64,000 nucleotides of DNA from Eggerthella sp. (GCA_030540085.1 JAUNWY010000003.1:84109-148108), one strand, 5' to 3'; counted from the stretch's first letter, positions 33,577-41,874 are shown. Notes: generated by a model not told the origin, from the sequence alone. Translations and numbers: made by a program.

Positions 33577-34415
33577 TCCAGTCCGAACATCAAACTTGCG
33601 GCCGTGTTGTAACAGGCGCCCCTTCGGTGGCGCCTTTGCGTCCGGCCGTTTCTTCTTTTTGGGATTTGCACGCCCATGCATGTGTCCGTTCGACGAACGA
33701 GCTCGTGAAAGAAGCTCTTCGTCAGGGTGTGCCTGAGGGGTATTGTGCAACGGCCCTGGAGCAAGAAGGCGGCTATGGACGTCAAGGAAGGGTTTGGACC
33801 AGCCCTTTGGGTGGCGTATACACTTCATTCGCATTGCGACCTAACGTGCCGCCGCAAATGCTCCCTACTTTGAGTTTGGTGGCCTCATTGTCGGTAGCCG
33901 ACGCCCTTGAGCAGGTGCGTCCAAGCTGCAGCCCGCTTATCAAATGGCCCAATGATGTGCTTTGCCCAGAGGGGAAACTCGCAGGCATTTCGCTTGAGGC
34001 TTTAGCTGGCGGCGTGTGCGTTGGTGTGGGGGTCAATGTGTATGAGCCTTCCACCAAACGCGAAGTTGAGGGGAAGTACTCCTTGGCGTATCTGCAAGAT
34101 GGCGTTGTGGAGGCGGGCCTTTCCGCGGAGCAGCGTTCCGTCATGACCCAGTTGGTTGAAAACATGCTTGAAGCGATGGAGGGCCGCTACGGGCGCTGGC
34201 TCCAGGAAGGCTTCTCGGCTTTTATCGATGAGTACAGCCAGCGCTTCGCTTGCCGCGATAAGCGGGCATCCCTTGCGCTTATCAATGGAGATGAGACCAT
34301 CGAGGGGATAATTCGTGGTGTCGATAGCTTAGGGCGCTTGCTTGTCGAAAACGATGGTGGGGCGATTGTTCCCATGAGCTCGGGCGAAGTGCATGTGACT
34401 TCGTTCCAAAGTTAG
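33564..34415 (+). CDS. birA: Biotin--[acetyl-CoA-carboxylase] ligase, monofunctional BirA
   Basis: 283-residue biotin protein ligase. RSTNELVKEA, GRQGRVWTSPLGGVYTSFAL (biotinyl-AMP loop) and IKWPNDVLC with KLAGISLEA are present, plus a short C-terminal SH3-like part. There is no N-terminal helix-turn-helix, so it is class I and cannot act as a DNA-binding repressor of biotin genes. The GTG start overlaps the end of folP-folK by 13 bases; a second GTG two codons on is possible. bioY, the biotin transporter gene, lies 3 kb downstream. Confidence 0.93.
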   Translation: MEVLIQSEHQTCGRVVTGAPSVAPLRPAVSSFWDLHAHACVRSTNELVKEALRQGVPEGYCATALEQEGGYGRQGRVWTSPLGGVYTSFALRPNVPPQMLPTLSLVASLSVADALEQVRPSCSPLIKWPNDVLCPEGKLAGISLEALAGGVCVGVGVNVYEPSTKREVEGKYSLAYLQDGVVEAGLSAEQRSVMTQLVENMLEAMEGRYGRWLQEGFSAFIDEYSQRFACRDKRASLALINGDETIEGIIRGVDSLGRLLVENDGGAIVPMSSGEVHVTSFQS

Positions 34416-34430
34416 CCTGGAGCCGTTGGC

Positions 34431-34982
34431 CTAAAGCAGCAGAGACTTTAAACCGATAAGAATGAGCACGGCACCGCCAATGATGGTGGCTTTTTCGCCG
34501 AGTGCGTTACCGAAGCGCTTACCGATAACCAGGGCAACGATGCAGGTAAGTGCCGTAGTGACGCCGATGATGCCCGAAGAGGTGAGTACGTTTACTTCCA
34601 GGGCGGCAAAGCTTACGCCAACCGCTAGGGCATCAATGCTGGTGGCAACTGCCTGGAACAACAGTACGGGCATGGTGAGTGCTTGCTCGGATGCCTCTTC
34701 GCCCTCTTCTTCATGGAAGGCGTCCCAGATCATCTTTCCGCCGATGAATCCCAAGATCACAAAGGTAATGATGCCAGCATATTGGGTGATGAAATCGCTT
34801 ACCAGCTGACCCAGGACAAACCCTACAACGGGCATGAGGAACTGGAAAAAGCCGAAAGCAAGGGGCATGGAAAAGCTGCGGGCGCGTGAGATGTTAGGAT
34901 AAGCAAAGCTGTTGGAGATGGTAACGGCAAACGCATCCATGGAGAGTGCTAGGCCAAGTATGACGATTTCGACAATGCTCAC
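34431..34982 (-). CDS. mntP: Manganese efflux pump MntP
   Basis: 183 residues, six transmembrane helices in two repeats (DUF204 family). Signature acidic residues occur in ALSMDAFAVTISNSF and VATSIDALAVGVSF. Exports Mn2+ in characterised members. GTG start at 34982 with AAAGGA upstream on the minus strand. It converges with birA across 15 bases. No yybP-ykoY manganese riboswitch was found in the upstream region. Confidence 0.93.
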   Translation of the reverse strand: MSIVEIVILGLALSMDAFAVTISNSFAYPNISRARSFSMPLAFGFFQFLMPVVGFVLGQLVSDFITQYAGIITFVILGFIGGKMIWDAFHEEEGEEASEQALTMPVLLFQAVATSIDALAVGVSFAALEVNVLTSSGIIGVTTALTCIVALVIGKRFGNALGEKATIIGGAVLILIGLKSLLL

Positions 34983-35274
34983 GGCAGTCCTTTCTTGTGT
35001 GCAAACCTATATTTTCCCTCATGGCAAGCCGCTTGCTGACTAGGCGGTCAACATGACACACATTTGATAAATACATGCATTTTGCCTAGGGGATATGGCG
35101 GTATTTGAGCTGCGTTATCAGAATAGGCAGAGCAACTGATTGGCTGCGTGCGTTAAGGCGGGCGGCCTGGAACAATAATGAAACATGAGCGAAAGGTATC
35201 GAGCCCGTATGACCGAAGAACAGATTCGGGGAGAACAAAAAGAGCATCAGGGGGCACATTTCGAAGAGGGTACT

Positions 35275-36753
35275 ATGCGCAAGCATGCTGCTGGGGGAGC
35301 AGCCGCCAAGGGCAACGATCGTACAGCGCGTATGGGAACGGGCCCCATTCCGAAATTGGTGTTGGAATTTGCCATTCCCTCTATTGTGGGCATGCTGGTT
35401 AACGGTGCCTACAACGTAATCGACTCCATCTTCCTTGGCCAGGCTATGGGCGAGATTGGCCTTTCGGTGGCAACTGCCGCCATGCCGCTGATGACCATCT
35501 TCATGGCGTTGGGCATGCTTATCGGCAACGGCGGCAATGCGCTTGCTGCACTGCGCTTGGGCGAAGGCAACAAGCAGGCTGCTGAAAAAAGCCTGGGCAA
35601 TACAGTGTGTCTTGGAATCATCATTGCGGTTGTGGTGGCGATAATCGCCTGTATTCCGCCCTGCATGGAGGCGCTCCTTTCGCTTTCGAGCGCTACGCCT
35701 GAAATCCACGATTACACCTACTCGTTCATTCAGATCATCGCCTTCGGCGTTATCTTCCAGGTCATCGGCATGGGTGTGAATAACTTCATCCGTACGGCAG
35801 GCGCACCAAACCGCGCCTTGCTTACCATGGTTATCGGCACGTTTTCCTGCATCATTCTGAACTACCTGTTTGTGTTGGTTTTCGGATGGGGCGTTGTGGG
35901 CAGCGCGTTGGCAACCGTGCTTGGCCAGGGCGTTTCCTGTGTTTGTGTATTGTGGTACTTCCTGTTCACCAAGAACGTTGCATTCAAGCTGCACGCACGC
36001 AACTTGAAGCTCGACGCCGAAGTGGTAGGATTCATTTTTTCCTTGGGTGCTGCCAGCTTCATCATGCAGATGGCTATGTCGGTCATCAACTTTCTTGTTA
36101 ACTATCTGCTGGTGTTCTACGGTGCGCAGAGCCCCTTGGGAGCCGAGGCCGCGCTGGCGTCTATCGGCGTTGTTCAGCGTTGCGCCATGTTTACCGTGCT
36201 GCCCCTTATTGGCACCGCAGTAGCGATTCAGCCGCTGCTGGGATTCAACTATGGGGCAGGGCTTATCCCACGCGTGCGCGAAACTGTGCGCTTCGGCATC
36301 TTGATGGCTACGGTTATCGGCACCTGCATGTGGGTCATGATTATGCTGTTCTCGGGCGATATCGTAGGCTTCTTTGGCATTCGCGCTGATGGCCTGCGTG
36401 ACTTCACCGCTTTTGCGCTGAAGATTCAGTTGCTTGTGCTCCCGGTTGTTGGCTTCCAGATTGTGGTGGGCAACTACTTCCAGGCAACGGGGCAGCCGAT
36501 GAAATCTATCATTCTTTCCCTTACCCGTCAGGTTCTGTTCCTTATTCCTCTGTATATCGTGCTGCCTATCGTGTTGCCTATGCTGGTGCCTGCGCTTACC
36601 GGTTTGGACGCTCTGTATTTTGCGGTACCGATCGCCGATGGTCTTTCCGTTGTTACCGCGGCGGCGTTCCTCGCATTCGAGATGCGCCGTTTGAAGCGCG
36701 TTGAGGCAGGGGAAGAAACGTCTCGCTTTGGCAAGGGCGCGAAGCATTCGTAG
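35275..36753 (+). CDS. MATE-family efflux transporter
   Basis: 492 residues from ATG 35275, twelve hydrophobic helices in two six-helix bundles, the multidrug and toxin extrusion fold. RMGTGPIPKLVLEFAIPSIV begins the first bundle; PLIGTAVAIQPLLGFNYGA begins the second. Cation-coupled export of drugs or metabolites is inferred. Start 35275 is chosen because GAAGAGGG lies just before; earlier ATGs (35185, 35209) lack good sites and add only hydrophilic residues. Confidence 0.9.
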   Translation: MRKHAAGGAAAKGNDRTARMGTGPIPKLVLEFAIPSIVGMLVNGAYNVIDSIFLGQAMGEIGLSVATAAMPLMTIFMALGMLIGNGGNALAALRLGEGNKQAAEKSLGNTVCLGIIIAVVVAIIACIPPCMEALLSLSSATPEIHDYTYSFIQIIAFGVIFQVIGMGVNNFIRTAGAPNRALLTMVIGTFSCIILNYLFVLVFGWGVVGSALATVLGQGVSCVCVLWYFLFTKNVAFKLHARNLKLDAEVVGFIFSLGAASFIMQMAMSVINFLVNYLLVFYGAQSPLGAEAALASIGVVQRCAMFTVLPLIGTAVAIQPLLGFNYGAGLIPRVRETVRFGILMATVIGTCMWVMIMLFSGDIVGFFGIRADGLRDFTAFALKIQLLVLPVVGFQIVVGNYFQATGQPMKSIILSLTRQVLFLIPLYIVLPIVLPMLVPALTGLDALYFAVPIADGLSVVTAAAFLAFEMRRLKRVEAGEETSRFGKGAKHS

Positions 36754-37020
36754 GCGTCGTTCAAATTCCATGTGGTTTCGCTTGTGGGTTGGTTGGCAGC
36801 CTGTGCTAGTGGATGATTGTCATATGCAGCGCCGAAGAGCACGATGCAGAACATGGCCGTCCGTAGGCGGGTGGAGGCTGCCCCGAAGGGGCACACGTTC
36901 GAGGGTGTTATCGCCGACTGCCCGCAGCCGGGCGGCAGCCGTGGTTCGCAAAGCGCCCGTAGATGCTTGCGTTAAATGCCTGTTAACGCTGAACCTTTGC
37001 CTCTTGTGTCCTATTGCCGA
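36754..37020. other. Intergenic stretch before the first tandem array
   Basis: About 270 bases after the MATE gene with no recognised feature. Together with array A and the bioY leader, the gene-free gap is 565 bases. Confidence 0.5.
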
Positions 37021-37197
37021 AAACGTCAAACTTCACCGGGTCGGCTTGGCCGCAAACGTCGAACTGCGCAGAATCGGTTTGGATACAAGCGTCAGGCCCC
37101 GTCGAATCGGTTTAGCTACAAACGTCATGCCGCACTGAATCGGTTTGGCTGCAAACGTCACGCCGCCCCGAATCAGCTTGGTCTGGAAAACGCCTGA
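37021..37197. repeat. Tandem array A, 33-base period
   Basis: Five units begin exactly at 37021, 37054, 37087, 37120 and 37153. Each starts AA(A/G)CGTC and contains GAATCGGTTTGG or a variant. A sixth start at 37186 has decayed. The + frame reads as an 11-residue basic repeat (KRHAALNRFGC-like) that ends with a stop immediately after the array. No ribosome binding site precedes a suitable start, so a protein is doubtful. Confidence 0.85.
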
Positions 37198-37235
37198 TAA
37201 TTTGCAAAAGGCAACATATCATATCAATTTGTGTA

Positions 37236-37265
37236 TTAACGTAGATCGAGAAGATGCGCTATACT
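37236..37265 (+). promoter_or_regulatory. Putative bioY promoter
   Basis: TTAACG (37236-37241) and TATACT (37260-37265) with an 18-base spacer, 53 bases before the bioY start. No BirA-type operator palindrome is visible, consistent with a BirA lacking a DNA-binding domain. Confidence 0.5.
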
Positions 37266-37318
37266 GCCCGAACATGGCGCAGCGTGCGCTTGTAAAAATC
37301 GAGGAAGGAATAGACAAA

Positions 37319-37927
37319 ATGTCTGAAGCAATGACGCAGCACTCCACCGCTCGTGCTCGTTCCGTCGCGTTTTGCGGCTTGTCCATCGCTCTTATGGCGG
37401 TTGCGGCATGGGTTACGGTTCCCTTTGGACCGGTTCCCTTCACCCTGCAAACGCTTGCCGTAATGTTTGTACTGTTCGCCTTGCCCACTAAGCAGGCGCT
37501 GGTCGCAATTGGCGGCTATATCGTTCTTGGCGGTCTGGGTCTTCCGGTGTTCTCTTCCTTCAAGGGCGGTTTGGCTGCCCTGATGGGTCCCACGGGTGGT
37601 TTCATCGTTGGCTTCTTTGTTGCCGCCGTGGTTGCTATCGCCGTTGCTGCTCTGCTGAAGCGCACCCCCTTGTTTGCTTCCGAAGAGCAGAAATCATTCT
37701 TTGGTACCCACATCGCCGCTGGCGTTCTTGCCCGTAACGTGGTTATGGGTGTGGTGTTCCTGGCGGTTCTCTATGTGTTTGGTTGGGCATGGCTCATGGT
37801 GGCAGGTCATCTCAGCGCCGAGGCTGCCTTTGCCGCTGCAGTTGCGCCTTTCGTTCTGATTGACGCAATGAAGATGATCGCTGCTGTTCTGATTGCCCAG
37901 GCAGTAAGCGCCGTGGTCGCTCGCTAG
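37319..37927 (+). CDS. bioY: Biotin transporter S-component BioY
   Basis: 202-residue substrate-binding membrane subunit of the energy-coupling-factor biotin importer. Family signature VTVPFGPVPFTLQTLAVMF is near residue 35, followed by GGLGLPVFSSFKGGLAALMG and PTGGFIVGFF. About six helices. The shared ECF ATPase and T-component genes (ecfA, ecfT) are not in the window. ATG 37319 follows GAGGAAGGAA at slightly long spacing. It is flanked on both sides by tandem repeat arrays. Confidence 0.95.
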   Translation: MSEAMTQHSTARARSVAFCGLSIALMAVAAWVTVPFGPVPFTLQTLAVMFVLFALPTKQALVAIGGYIVLGGLGLPVFSSFKGGLAALMGPTGGFIVGFFVAAVVAIAVAALLKRTPLFASEEQKSFFGTHIAAGVLARNVVMGVVFLAVLYVFGWAWLMVAGHLSAEAAFAAAVAPFVLIDAMKMIAAVLIAQAVSAVVAR

Positions 37928-38025
37928 GTTTGCAGGTGCAGCTATCGAAGCTGCATTACGGCCCGTGAGGTTGTTGTTTCATCTAAGCACTCGTGCGTAG
38001 CTATCGAAGTTGTATTGCGGATATC

Positions 38026-38238
38026 GGATTGACTTTGACGAACCCGGATTTCGGATTGACTTCGATTAATCTGAGTATCAGACAGGTCCAGTTCAACCTT
38101 GGCATCGGACTGGCACTGTTCGATCTGGATATCGGACTGGTCCAGTTGGATCTAGACATCGGACTGGGCCAGTTTGACCTGGACTTAGGAATGGGCCTGA
38201 TCGACCTGGACATCGGACTGGCCCTGATTGACCGTTAG
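38026..38238 (+). repeat. Tandem array B, exact 27-base period, possibly coding
   Basis: Eight units start at 38026 and every 27 bases to 38215, most beginning GGA(C/T)TG. Read in the + frame they give a nine-residue repeat of the form G-L-x-x-hydrophobic-D-L-D-I, for example GLVQLDLDI and GLGQFDLDL. Differences between units are mostly silent (GAT/GAC, CTG/CTA/CTT) or hydrophobic-for-hydrophobic, as if the protein is selected. The frame is open from about 37993 (GTG) and stops at 38236 right at the end of the array, followed by a terminator. No clear Shine-Dalgarno was found. The repeats decay toward the 5' end. Confidence 0.8.
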
Positions 38239-38240
38239 GT

Positions 38241-38275
38241 AGGAGGATCGCATCATGCGGTCCTCCTTTTTTGTC
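38241..38275 (+). terminator. Terminator after array B
   Basis: GGAGGATCGCAT pairs imperfectly with ATGCGGTCCTCC, followed by TTTTTT. It implies rightward transcription through array B, either from bioY or from a closer start. Confidence 0.88.
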
Positions 38276-38347
38276 CTATAACCCCTTTTTTGTGCGTAAA
38301 CATCGGGTGAAGCCTGGCAAGAAGCCGTCGTTGTGTATTCGCGTGCT

Positions 38348-38443
38348 GTCAGAAGGCGCCTTCCTTGGCGAGATCTAGCTGCAGTGCATTCCTAAGCGGC
38401 AAGTCATGGCAATATTTCGTCGCTATTCATTTCCGAAGGGGCC
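38348..38443. repeat. Long direct repeat, copy 1
   Basis: About 96 bases matching 39001-39097 with roughly a dozen differences. Shared exact stretches include AGGCGCCTTCCTTGGC and TGCATTCCTAAGCGGCAAGT. It marks the left edge of the segment that holds an inverted repeat and array C. Confidence 0.85.
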
Positions 38444-38463
38444 CCGGACAGGAAAAACGCCCT

Positions 38464-38590
38464 TTCGTGGCAAGATATCGCCGCTATGCATCCAAAATCA
38501 GCTGATTTTGGCAAGATATGCTCTCCATGTATGCAAAATGCCCTGCAAAATGCCGTCGGGGAATGCATTTCGCGAGTATCTTGCCACGAA
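38464..38590. repeat. Inverted repeat with internal 16-bp palindrome
   Basis: Perfect 14-bp arms TTCGTGGCAAGATA (38464-38477) and TATCTTGCCACGAA (38577-38590), about 100 bases apart. Inside is the perfect palindrome AAAATCAGCTGATTTT (38494-38509). The arm sequence recurs in weaker form at about 38407, 38510 and 39060 (TGGCA.(G/T)AT(A/T)T), so it is part of a local repeat family. No transposase is encoded. Confidence 0.75.
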
Positions 38591-38772
38591 GACCCTCTTT
38601 TTCCGTCCGCATCCCTCAAATCATGCACAGTGGGCAAATCTTGTCACTCTTTTTCGACTCGTCTTTCGTGCGGGATTTTTGCGATTCCTGTCTACGCGGG
38701 AGCTCAGGGCGCGACCAGCATCGCGGCTCGGCCTTCACTGGGATATTAGCGTGTCCCCTACGTGAAGGTGCA

Positions 38773-38998
38773 AACGCTGTGGCTCGTCCTTTTGTGGGGG
38801 GGGGTGTGTGTTAGCGTCGTGGTTCATCCTCTACATGGAGACAAAAGCGCTGTGGTTCGCCCCCGTTGGGGCGTTAGCGCTGTGGTTCGCCCTCTACGTG
38901 GAGGCGCAAGCGTCGTGGCTCGCCCTCGACGTGGCGGCGCCAGCGCTGCGGTTCGTTCTTTGTGCGGGAATGCCAGCGCGGCAAGAAAAATAATCGCG
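38773..38998. repeat. Tandem array C, 33-base period
   Basis: Units begin at 38773, 38813, 38846, 38876, 38909, 38942 and 38975 with AGCG(C/T)(T/C)GTGGTTCG or a variant. Spacing is 33 except one of 30 and one of 40. The 40-base unit contains a run of nine G (38796-38804). Several units hold small hairpins whose stems differ but still pair: GCCCC/GGGGC in one, CCTC/GAGG in another. All frames are partly open; no good start signals. Confidence 0.8.
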
Positions 38999-39000
38999 TC

Positions 39001-39097
39001 GTCGAAAGGCGCCTTCCTTGGCAAGACCTAGCCGTAGTGCATTCCTAAGCGGCAAGTCATGGCACTATTTCGTTGCGATGCATTTCCCGAAGGGGCG
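39001..39097. repeat. Long direct repeat, copy 2
   Basis: Second copy of the 96-base direct repeat at 38348, ending 22 bases before the stop codon of the minus-strand histidine kinase gene. The two copies bracket about 560 bases. Confidence 0.85.
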
Positions 39098-39118
39098 CAT
39101 CGGTGCGGCAATGGAAAG

Positions 39119-40132
39119 CTACAGGGCGGGAAACGCCATCACGAATACGGCACCGCCTTCGGGGGCGTTGAATGCGGTTACTGTGCCGTCGAAACTCTCT
39201 ACAATTTCCTTCACAATGGCCAGTCCAAGGCCGGCGCCTCCGCTGTTGCGTGCGCGCGAGGCATCGCTGCGGTAGAAGCGTTTGAACAGAAGGGAGGGGT
39301 CATCTTCGATGCCGCAGCCATCGTCTTTCACGGCAACTATCGCCTGGTTGTTTACGCCGGAAAGCAAGACGCTGACATGGCCGCCCTCTTCAACGTGACG
39401 AATGGCGTTATCAACCAAATTGATGATGGCCTGCTTGAGGCGATCGGTGTTGCCCAGGATATCCGGGGCAGCGCCCTCTACGCTCAAGGTGACGTTCTTG
39501 TCTTGGGCGATGGGTTCAAGCATTTCGATAACTTCTTGGGCGACGGGCGCAATATCCAGGCGCTTCAGGGCCGCCGCGGGTACGCCTTCTTTTGCATGCT
39601 GCAGTGCCAAGAGCGAATTAGTGAGCTTCTTCAGGCGTTCCGACTCGCTCAGAATGATTTCGCAGAAATGCTCGCGTGTTGACTGGGGCATATCGGGATC
39701 GAGCATCAATTCAGCATTGCCGCTGATGGCGGTGAGGGGTGTGCGGAACTCGTGGGCAACATCGCTCACGAAAGAATCCTGGCGGTCCTGCACTTTGGAA
39801 AGCTCGTTGAGCTTCGCCTCGTAGGCGCGGTTCAGCTCGCGGAAATCTTCGGACAGCTGGTCAACTTCGTGCAGTGCGCCGGTGGGCTCGAACACGATGC
39901 TCTTGTCGCCTTCGCGGTAGGCGCGCGTTTTCTGCGCCAATTCAGTGAGTGGTTGGGCGATGAAGTGCGCAATAAGCAAGCTCAAAAAATAGCAGAGGCA
40001 GGAAACAGGGATGATAAATGCCAAGATGAAGTGTGAACAGCCGAATGCCAGCACGGCAATGGCTGCCGTAACAGAGCAGCCGAAAATAGCCAGCAAAGCG
40101 GTAAGAAAAGAAATATTGGTAAACAGCCTCAT
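39119..40132 (-). CDS. Sensor histidine kinase
   Basis: 337-residue membrane histidine kinase. Two hydrophobic segments in the first 60 residues are separated by almost no loop, so it senses within the membrane or through partners. A HAMP-like linker follows (PLTELAQKTRAYREGD). The phosphoacceptor is in DVAHEFRTPLTAISGN. ATP-binding boxes are NLVDNAIRH (N), VKDDGCGIE (G1), FKRFYR (F) and GGAGLGLAIVKEI (G2). Its partner regulator gene lies 115 bases upstream on the same strand. Stimulus unknown. Confidence 0.95.
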   Translation of the reverse strand: MRLFTNISFLTALLAIFGCSVTAAIAVLAFGCSHFILAFIIPVSCLCYFLSLLIAHFIAQPLTELAQKTRAYREGDKSIVFEPTGALHEVDQLSEDFRELNRAYEAKLNELSKVQDRQDSFVSDVAHEFRTPLTAISGNAELMLDPDMPQSTREHFCEIILSESERLKKLTNSLLALQHAKEGVPAAALKRLDIAPVAQEVIEMLEPIAQDKNVTLSVEGAAPDILGNTDRLKQAIINLVDNAIRHVEEGGHVSVLLSGVNNQAIVAVKDDGCGIEDDPSLLFKRFYRSDASRARNSGGAGLGLAIVKEIVESFDGTVTAFNAPEGGAVFVMAFPAL

Positions 40133-40142
40133 TGAATCCCCT

Positions 40143-40224
40143 CGAAGCGGCAGATAGCGTATGCGTCAGCCCGCAAGCTTGCAGGCTGCTCATCACGTCG
40201 ATGCCGGCGAAGCGGCAGATAGCG
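40143..40224. repeat. Short direct repeat between regulator and kinase genes
   Basis: CGAAGCGGCAGATAGCG occurs at 40143-40159 and again at 40208-40224, 65 bases apart, filling the spacer of the two-component operon. Confidence 0.7.
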
Positions 40225-40246
40225 CATGTGCCGGTCTGCACGCCCC

Positions 40247-40939
40247 TTATTTCTTGAAGCGATAGCCGTATCCGCGCACCGTTTCAACAAGCTTCGGATC
40301 GTACCCGGCTGCCTCAATCTTATCGCGAAGACGCTTGATGTGCGTGTCGACTGTTTTCGTTTCCGTGATGAATTCCCATCCCCACGCATCGTGAAGAAGG
40401 TCTTCGCGGGAGACCACTTTGCCGGCATTGTGCATAAGGCAGCTCAGCAGCTCGAATTCGCGCGGAGTAAGGTCGATGGCCCCTTTTTCTCCTTGGGCGA
40501 CGTGCGTGTCTTCGTTCAAGGTGATGCCGCTTGCCGTTACCTCATTCGAGGGCTGCGCGTTTTCCAGGCCTTGGCTGCGACGCAGAAGGGCGCGGGTGCG
40601 TGCAAGAAGCTCGCGCACGCCGAAGGGTTTTGCAAGATAGTCGTCAGCGCCAAGCTCGAGCCCTACGACTTTGTTCAGTTCGCTGTCACGCGCAGAAAGG
40701 AACAGGATAGGCGTGGTCATCTTCGCGCGGATGCGGCGGCACAGTTCGTATCCGTCGATGCCAGGCAGCATGATGTCTAAAATGAACAGATCGAAGTGGT
40801 CGCTCTCGATTTTCTCAAGCGCTTCTTCGCCGTTGGAAGCCACCTCGGTGAGGTAGCCTTCCTTCTGCATGGCATAGCTTACAAATTCAGTGATGGAAGG
40901 CTCATCGTCTACGATGAGTATGCGAGCGGGATTTTCCAT
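40247..40939 (-). CDS. OmpR/PhoB-family response regulator
   Basis: 230 residues. Receiver domain with acidic pair in ILIVDDEPSITEF, phosphoacceptor Asp in LFILDIMLPGIDGYELC, and Lys in DDYLAKPFGVREL. The C-terminal winged helix ends TVDTHIKRLRDKI and VRGYGYRF. ATG at 40939 is preceded on the minus strand by GAAGG; 19 codons of upstream open frame look non-coding. It pairs with the histidine kinase gene downstream. Confidence 0.95.
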   Translation of the reverse strand: MENPARILIVDDEPSITEFVSYAMQKEGYLTEVASNGEEALEKIESDHFDLFILDIMLPGIDGYELCRRIRAKMTTPILFLSARDSELNKVVGLELGADDYLAKPFGVRELLARTRALLRRSQGLENAQPSNEVTASGITLNEDTHVAQGEKGAIDLTPREFELLSCLMHNAGKVVSREDLLHDAWGWEFITETKTVDTHIKRLRDKIEAAGYDPKLVETVRGYGYRFKK

Positions 40940-41055
40940 TGCGCCACCTTCTGCGGATGCGTTAATTACGGTTACGGCTAAGGGATTGCCGTCCAAAATC
41001 GATAGTATGGTAGCATTCGCTCGTATCGCTTAAACCTGAAGGGATTGTCAGAAAC

Positions 41056-41826
41056 ATGTTACTTGCGATTGACGTGGGAAATACCCAAACCGTGCTCGGT
41101 GTATACGATGGTGAGCACTTGGTTCATATGTGGCGTGTGGCTACCAACGTAGATCACACCAGTGATGAGCTCCGAATCAAACTGCATGTTCTGATGGAGG
41201 CCGAAGGCGTTGATCCCAAGTGCATCGATGGCGCCATTCTTGCCTCGGTGGTTCCCGCTCTTACCCATAATTGGGAAAAGGCATGCTATCGCTCGTTCTG
41301 TGTTCAGCTGCTTGTGATCTCCGCTCAAACTGTGGGGCATCTTATCAACATGGACCAGGAGAAGTTTGCCGAATTGGGCGCCGATCGCGTAGCAGATGCT
41401 GCCGCCGCGAAATGCCTGTACGGTTCACCTGTCATCGTGGTCGACTTCGGTACCGCTACCAATATCGAGATCATCGATAAAACAGGTACGTTTGTGGGCG
41501 GCATTATTGCCCCCGGCGTCGATTCATCCATGCGCAGCCTGCTTTCCCGCGCAGCGTTGTTGCGTTCTGTGGAATTGGAAGACCCGGGTACGGCAATCGG
41601 AACCAATACTGCTGATGCGCTTAAGGTTGGCGTGGTGTACGGCGAGGCGGCTCGCGTTGACGGCTTGGTCGAGCGCGTCTTCGATCAGTTGGGCTACGAA
41701 GCCAAGGTTGTGGCAACCGGTGGTTTGGCGCACCGCATCGCCCCCGCATCGAAGCACATCGCCGAAATCAACCTCGAACTCACTTTGCAGGGTTTGCGGA
41801 TGATCTACGATGAGATCGCCCAGTAA
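41056..41826 (+). CDS. coaX: Type III pantothenate kinase
   Basis: First step of coenzyme A synthesis, 256 residues. CoaX signatures are AIDVGNTQTVLGVYDG at the N-terminus, GADRVADAAAAK and VVDFGTATNIEII, followed by GGIIAPGVDSSM and KVVATGGLA. Type III kinases need a monovalent cation and are not feedback-inhibited by CoA. First gene of a run of four in the same direction leading into one-carbon metabolism. The ribosome binding site GAAGGG is rather far from the ATG. Confidence 0.95.
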   Translation: MLLAIDVGNTQTVLGVYDGEHLVHMWRVATNVDHTSDELRIKLHVLMEAEGVDPKCIDGAILASVVPALTHNWEKACYRSFCVQLLVISAQTVGHLINMDQEKFAELGADRVADAAAAKCLYGSPVIVVDFGTATNIEIIDKTGTFVGGIIAPGVDSSMRSLLSRAALLRSVELEDPGTAIGTNTADALKVGVVYGEAARVDGLVERVFDQLGYEAKVVATGGLAHRIAPASKHIAEINLELTLQGLRMIYDEIAQ

Positions 41827-41874
41827 AACCCAGTAGGACAGAGCAATAAGCCAAGAAGAGGAAGCGAACTGTTT

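Noticed and set aside
34983..35080. yybP-ykoY manganese riboswitch before mntP
   Set aside because: None of the conserved loop sequences could be found.
35086..36771. 561-codon open frame opposite the MATE gene
   Set aside because: His/Arg/Gln-rich antisense translation without domains; the plus strand encodes a complete transporter.
38026..38238. RTX-type calcium-binding nonapeptide repeats
   Set aside because: The period is nine residues, but the GGxGxDxxx consensus is absent.
37021..38998. CRISPR array
   Set aside because: Units are adjacent and degenerate with no unique spacers between conserved repeats, and no cas genes are present.
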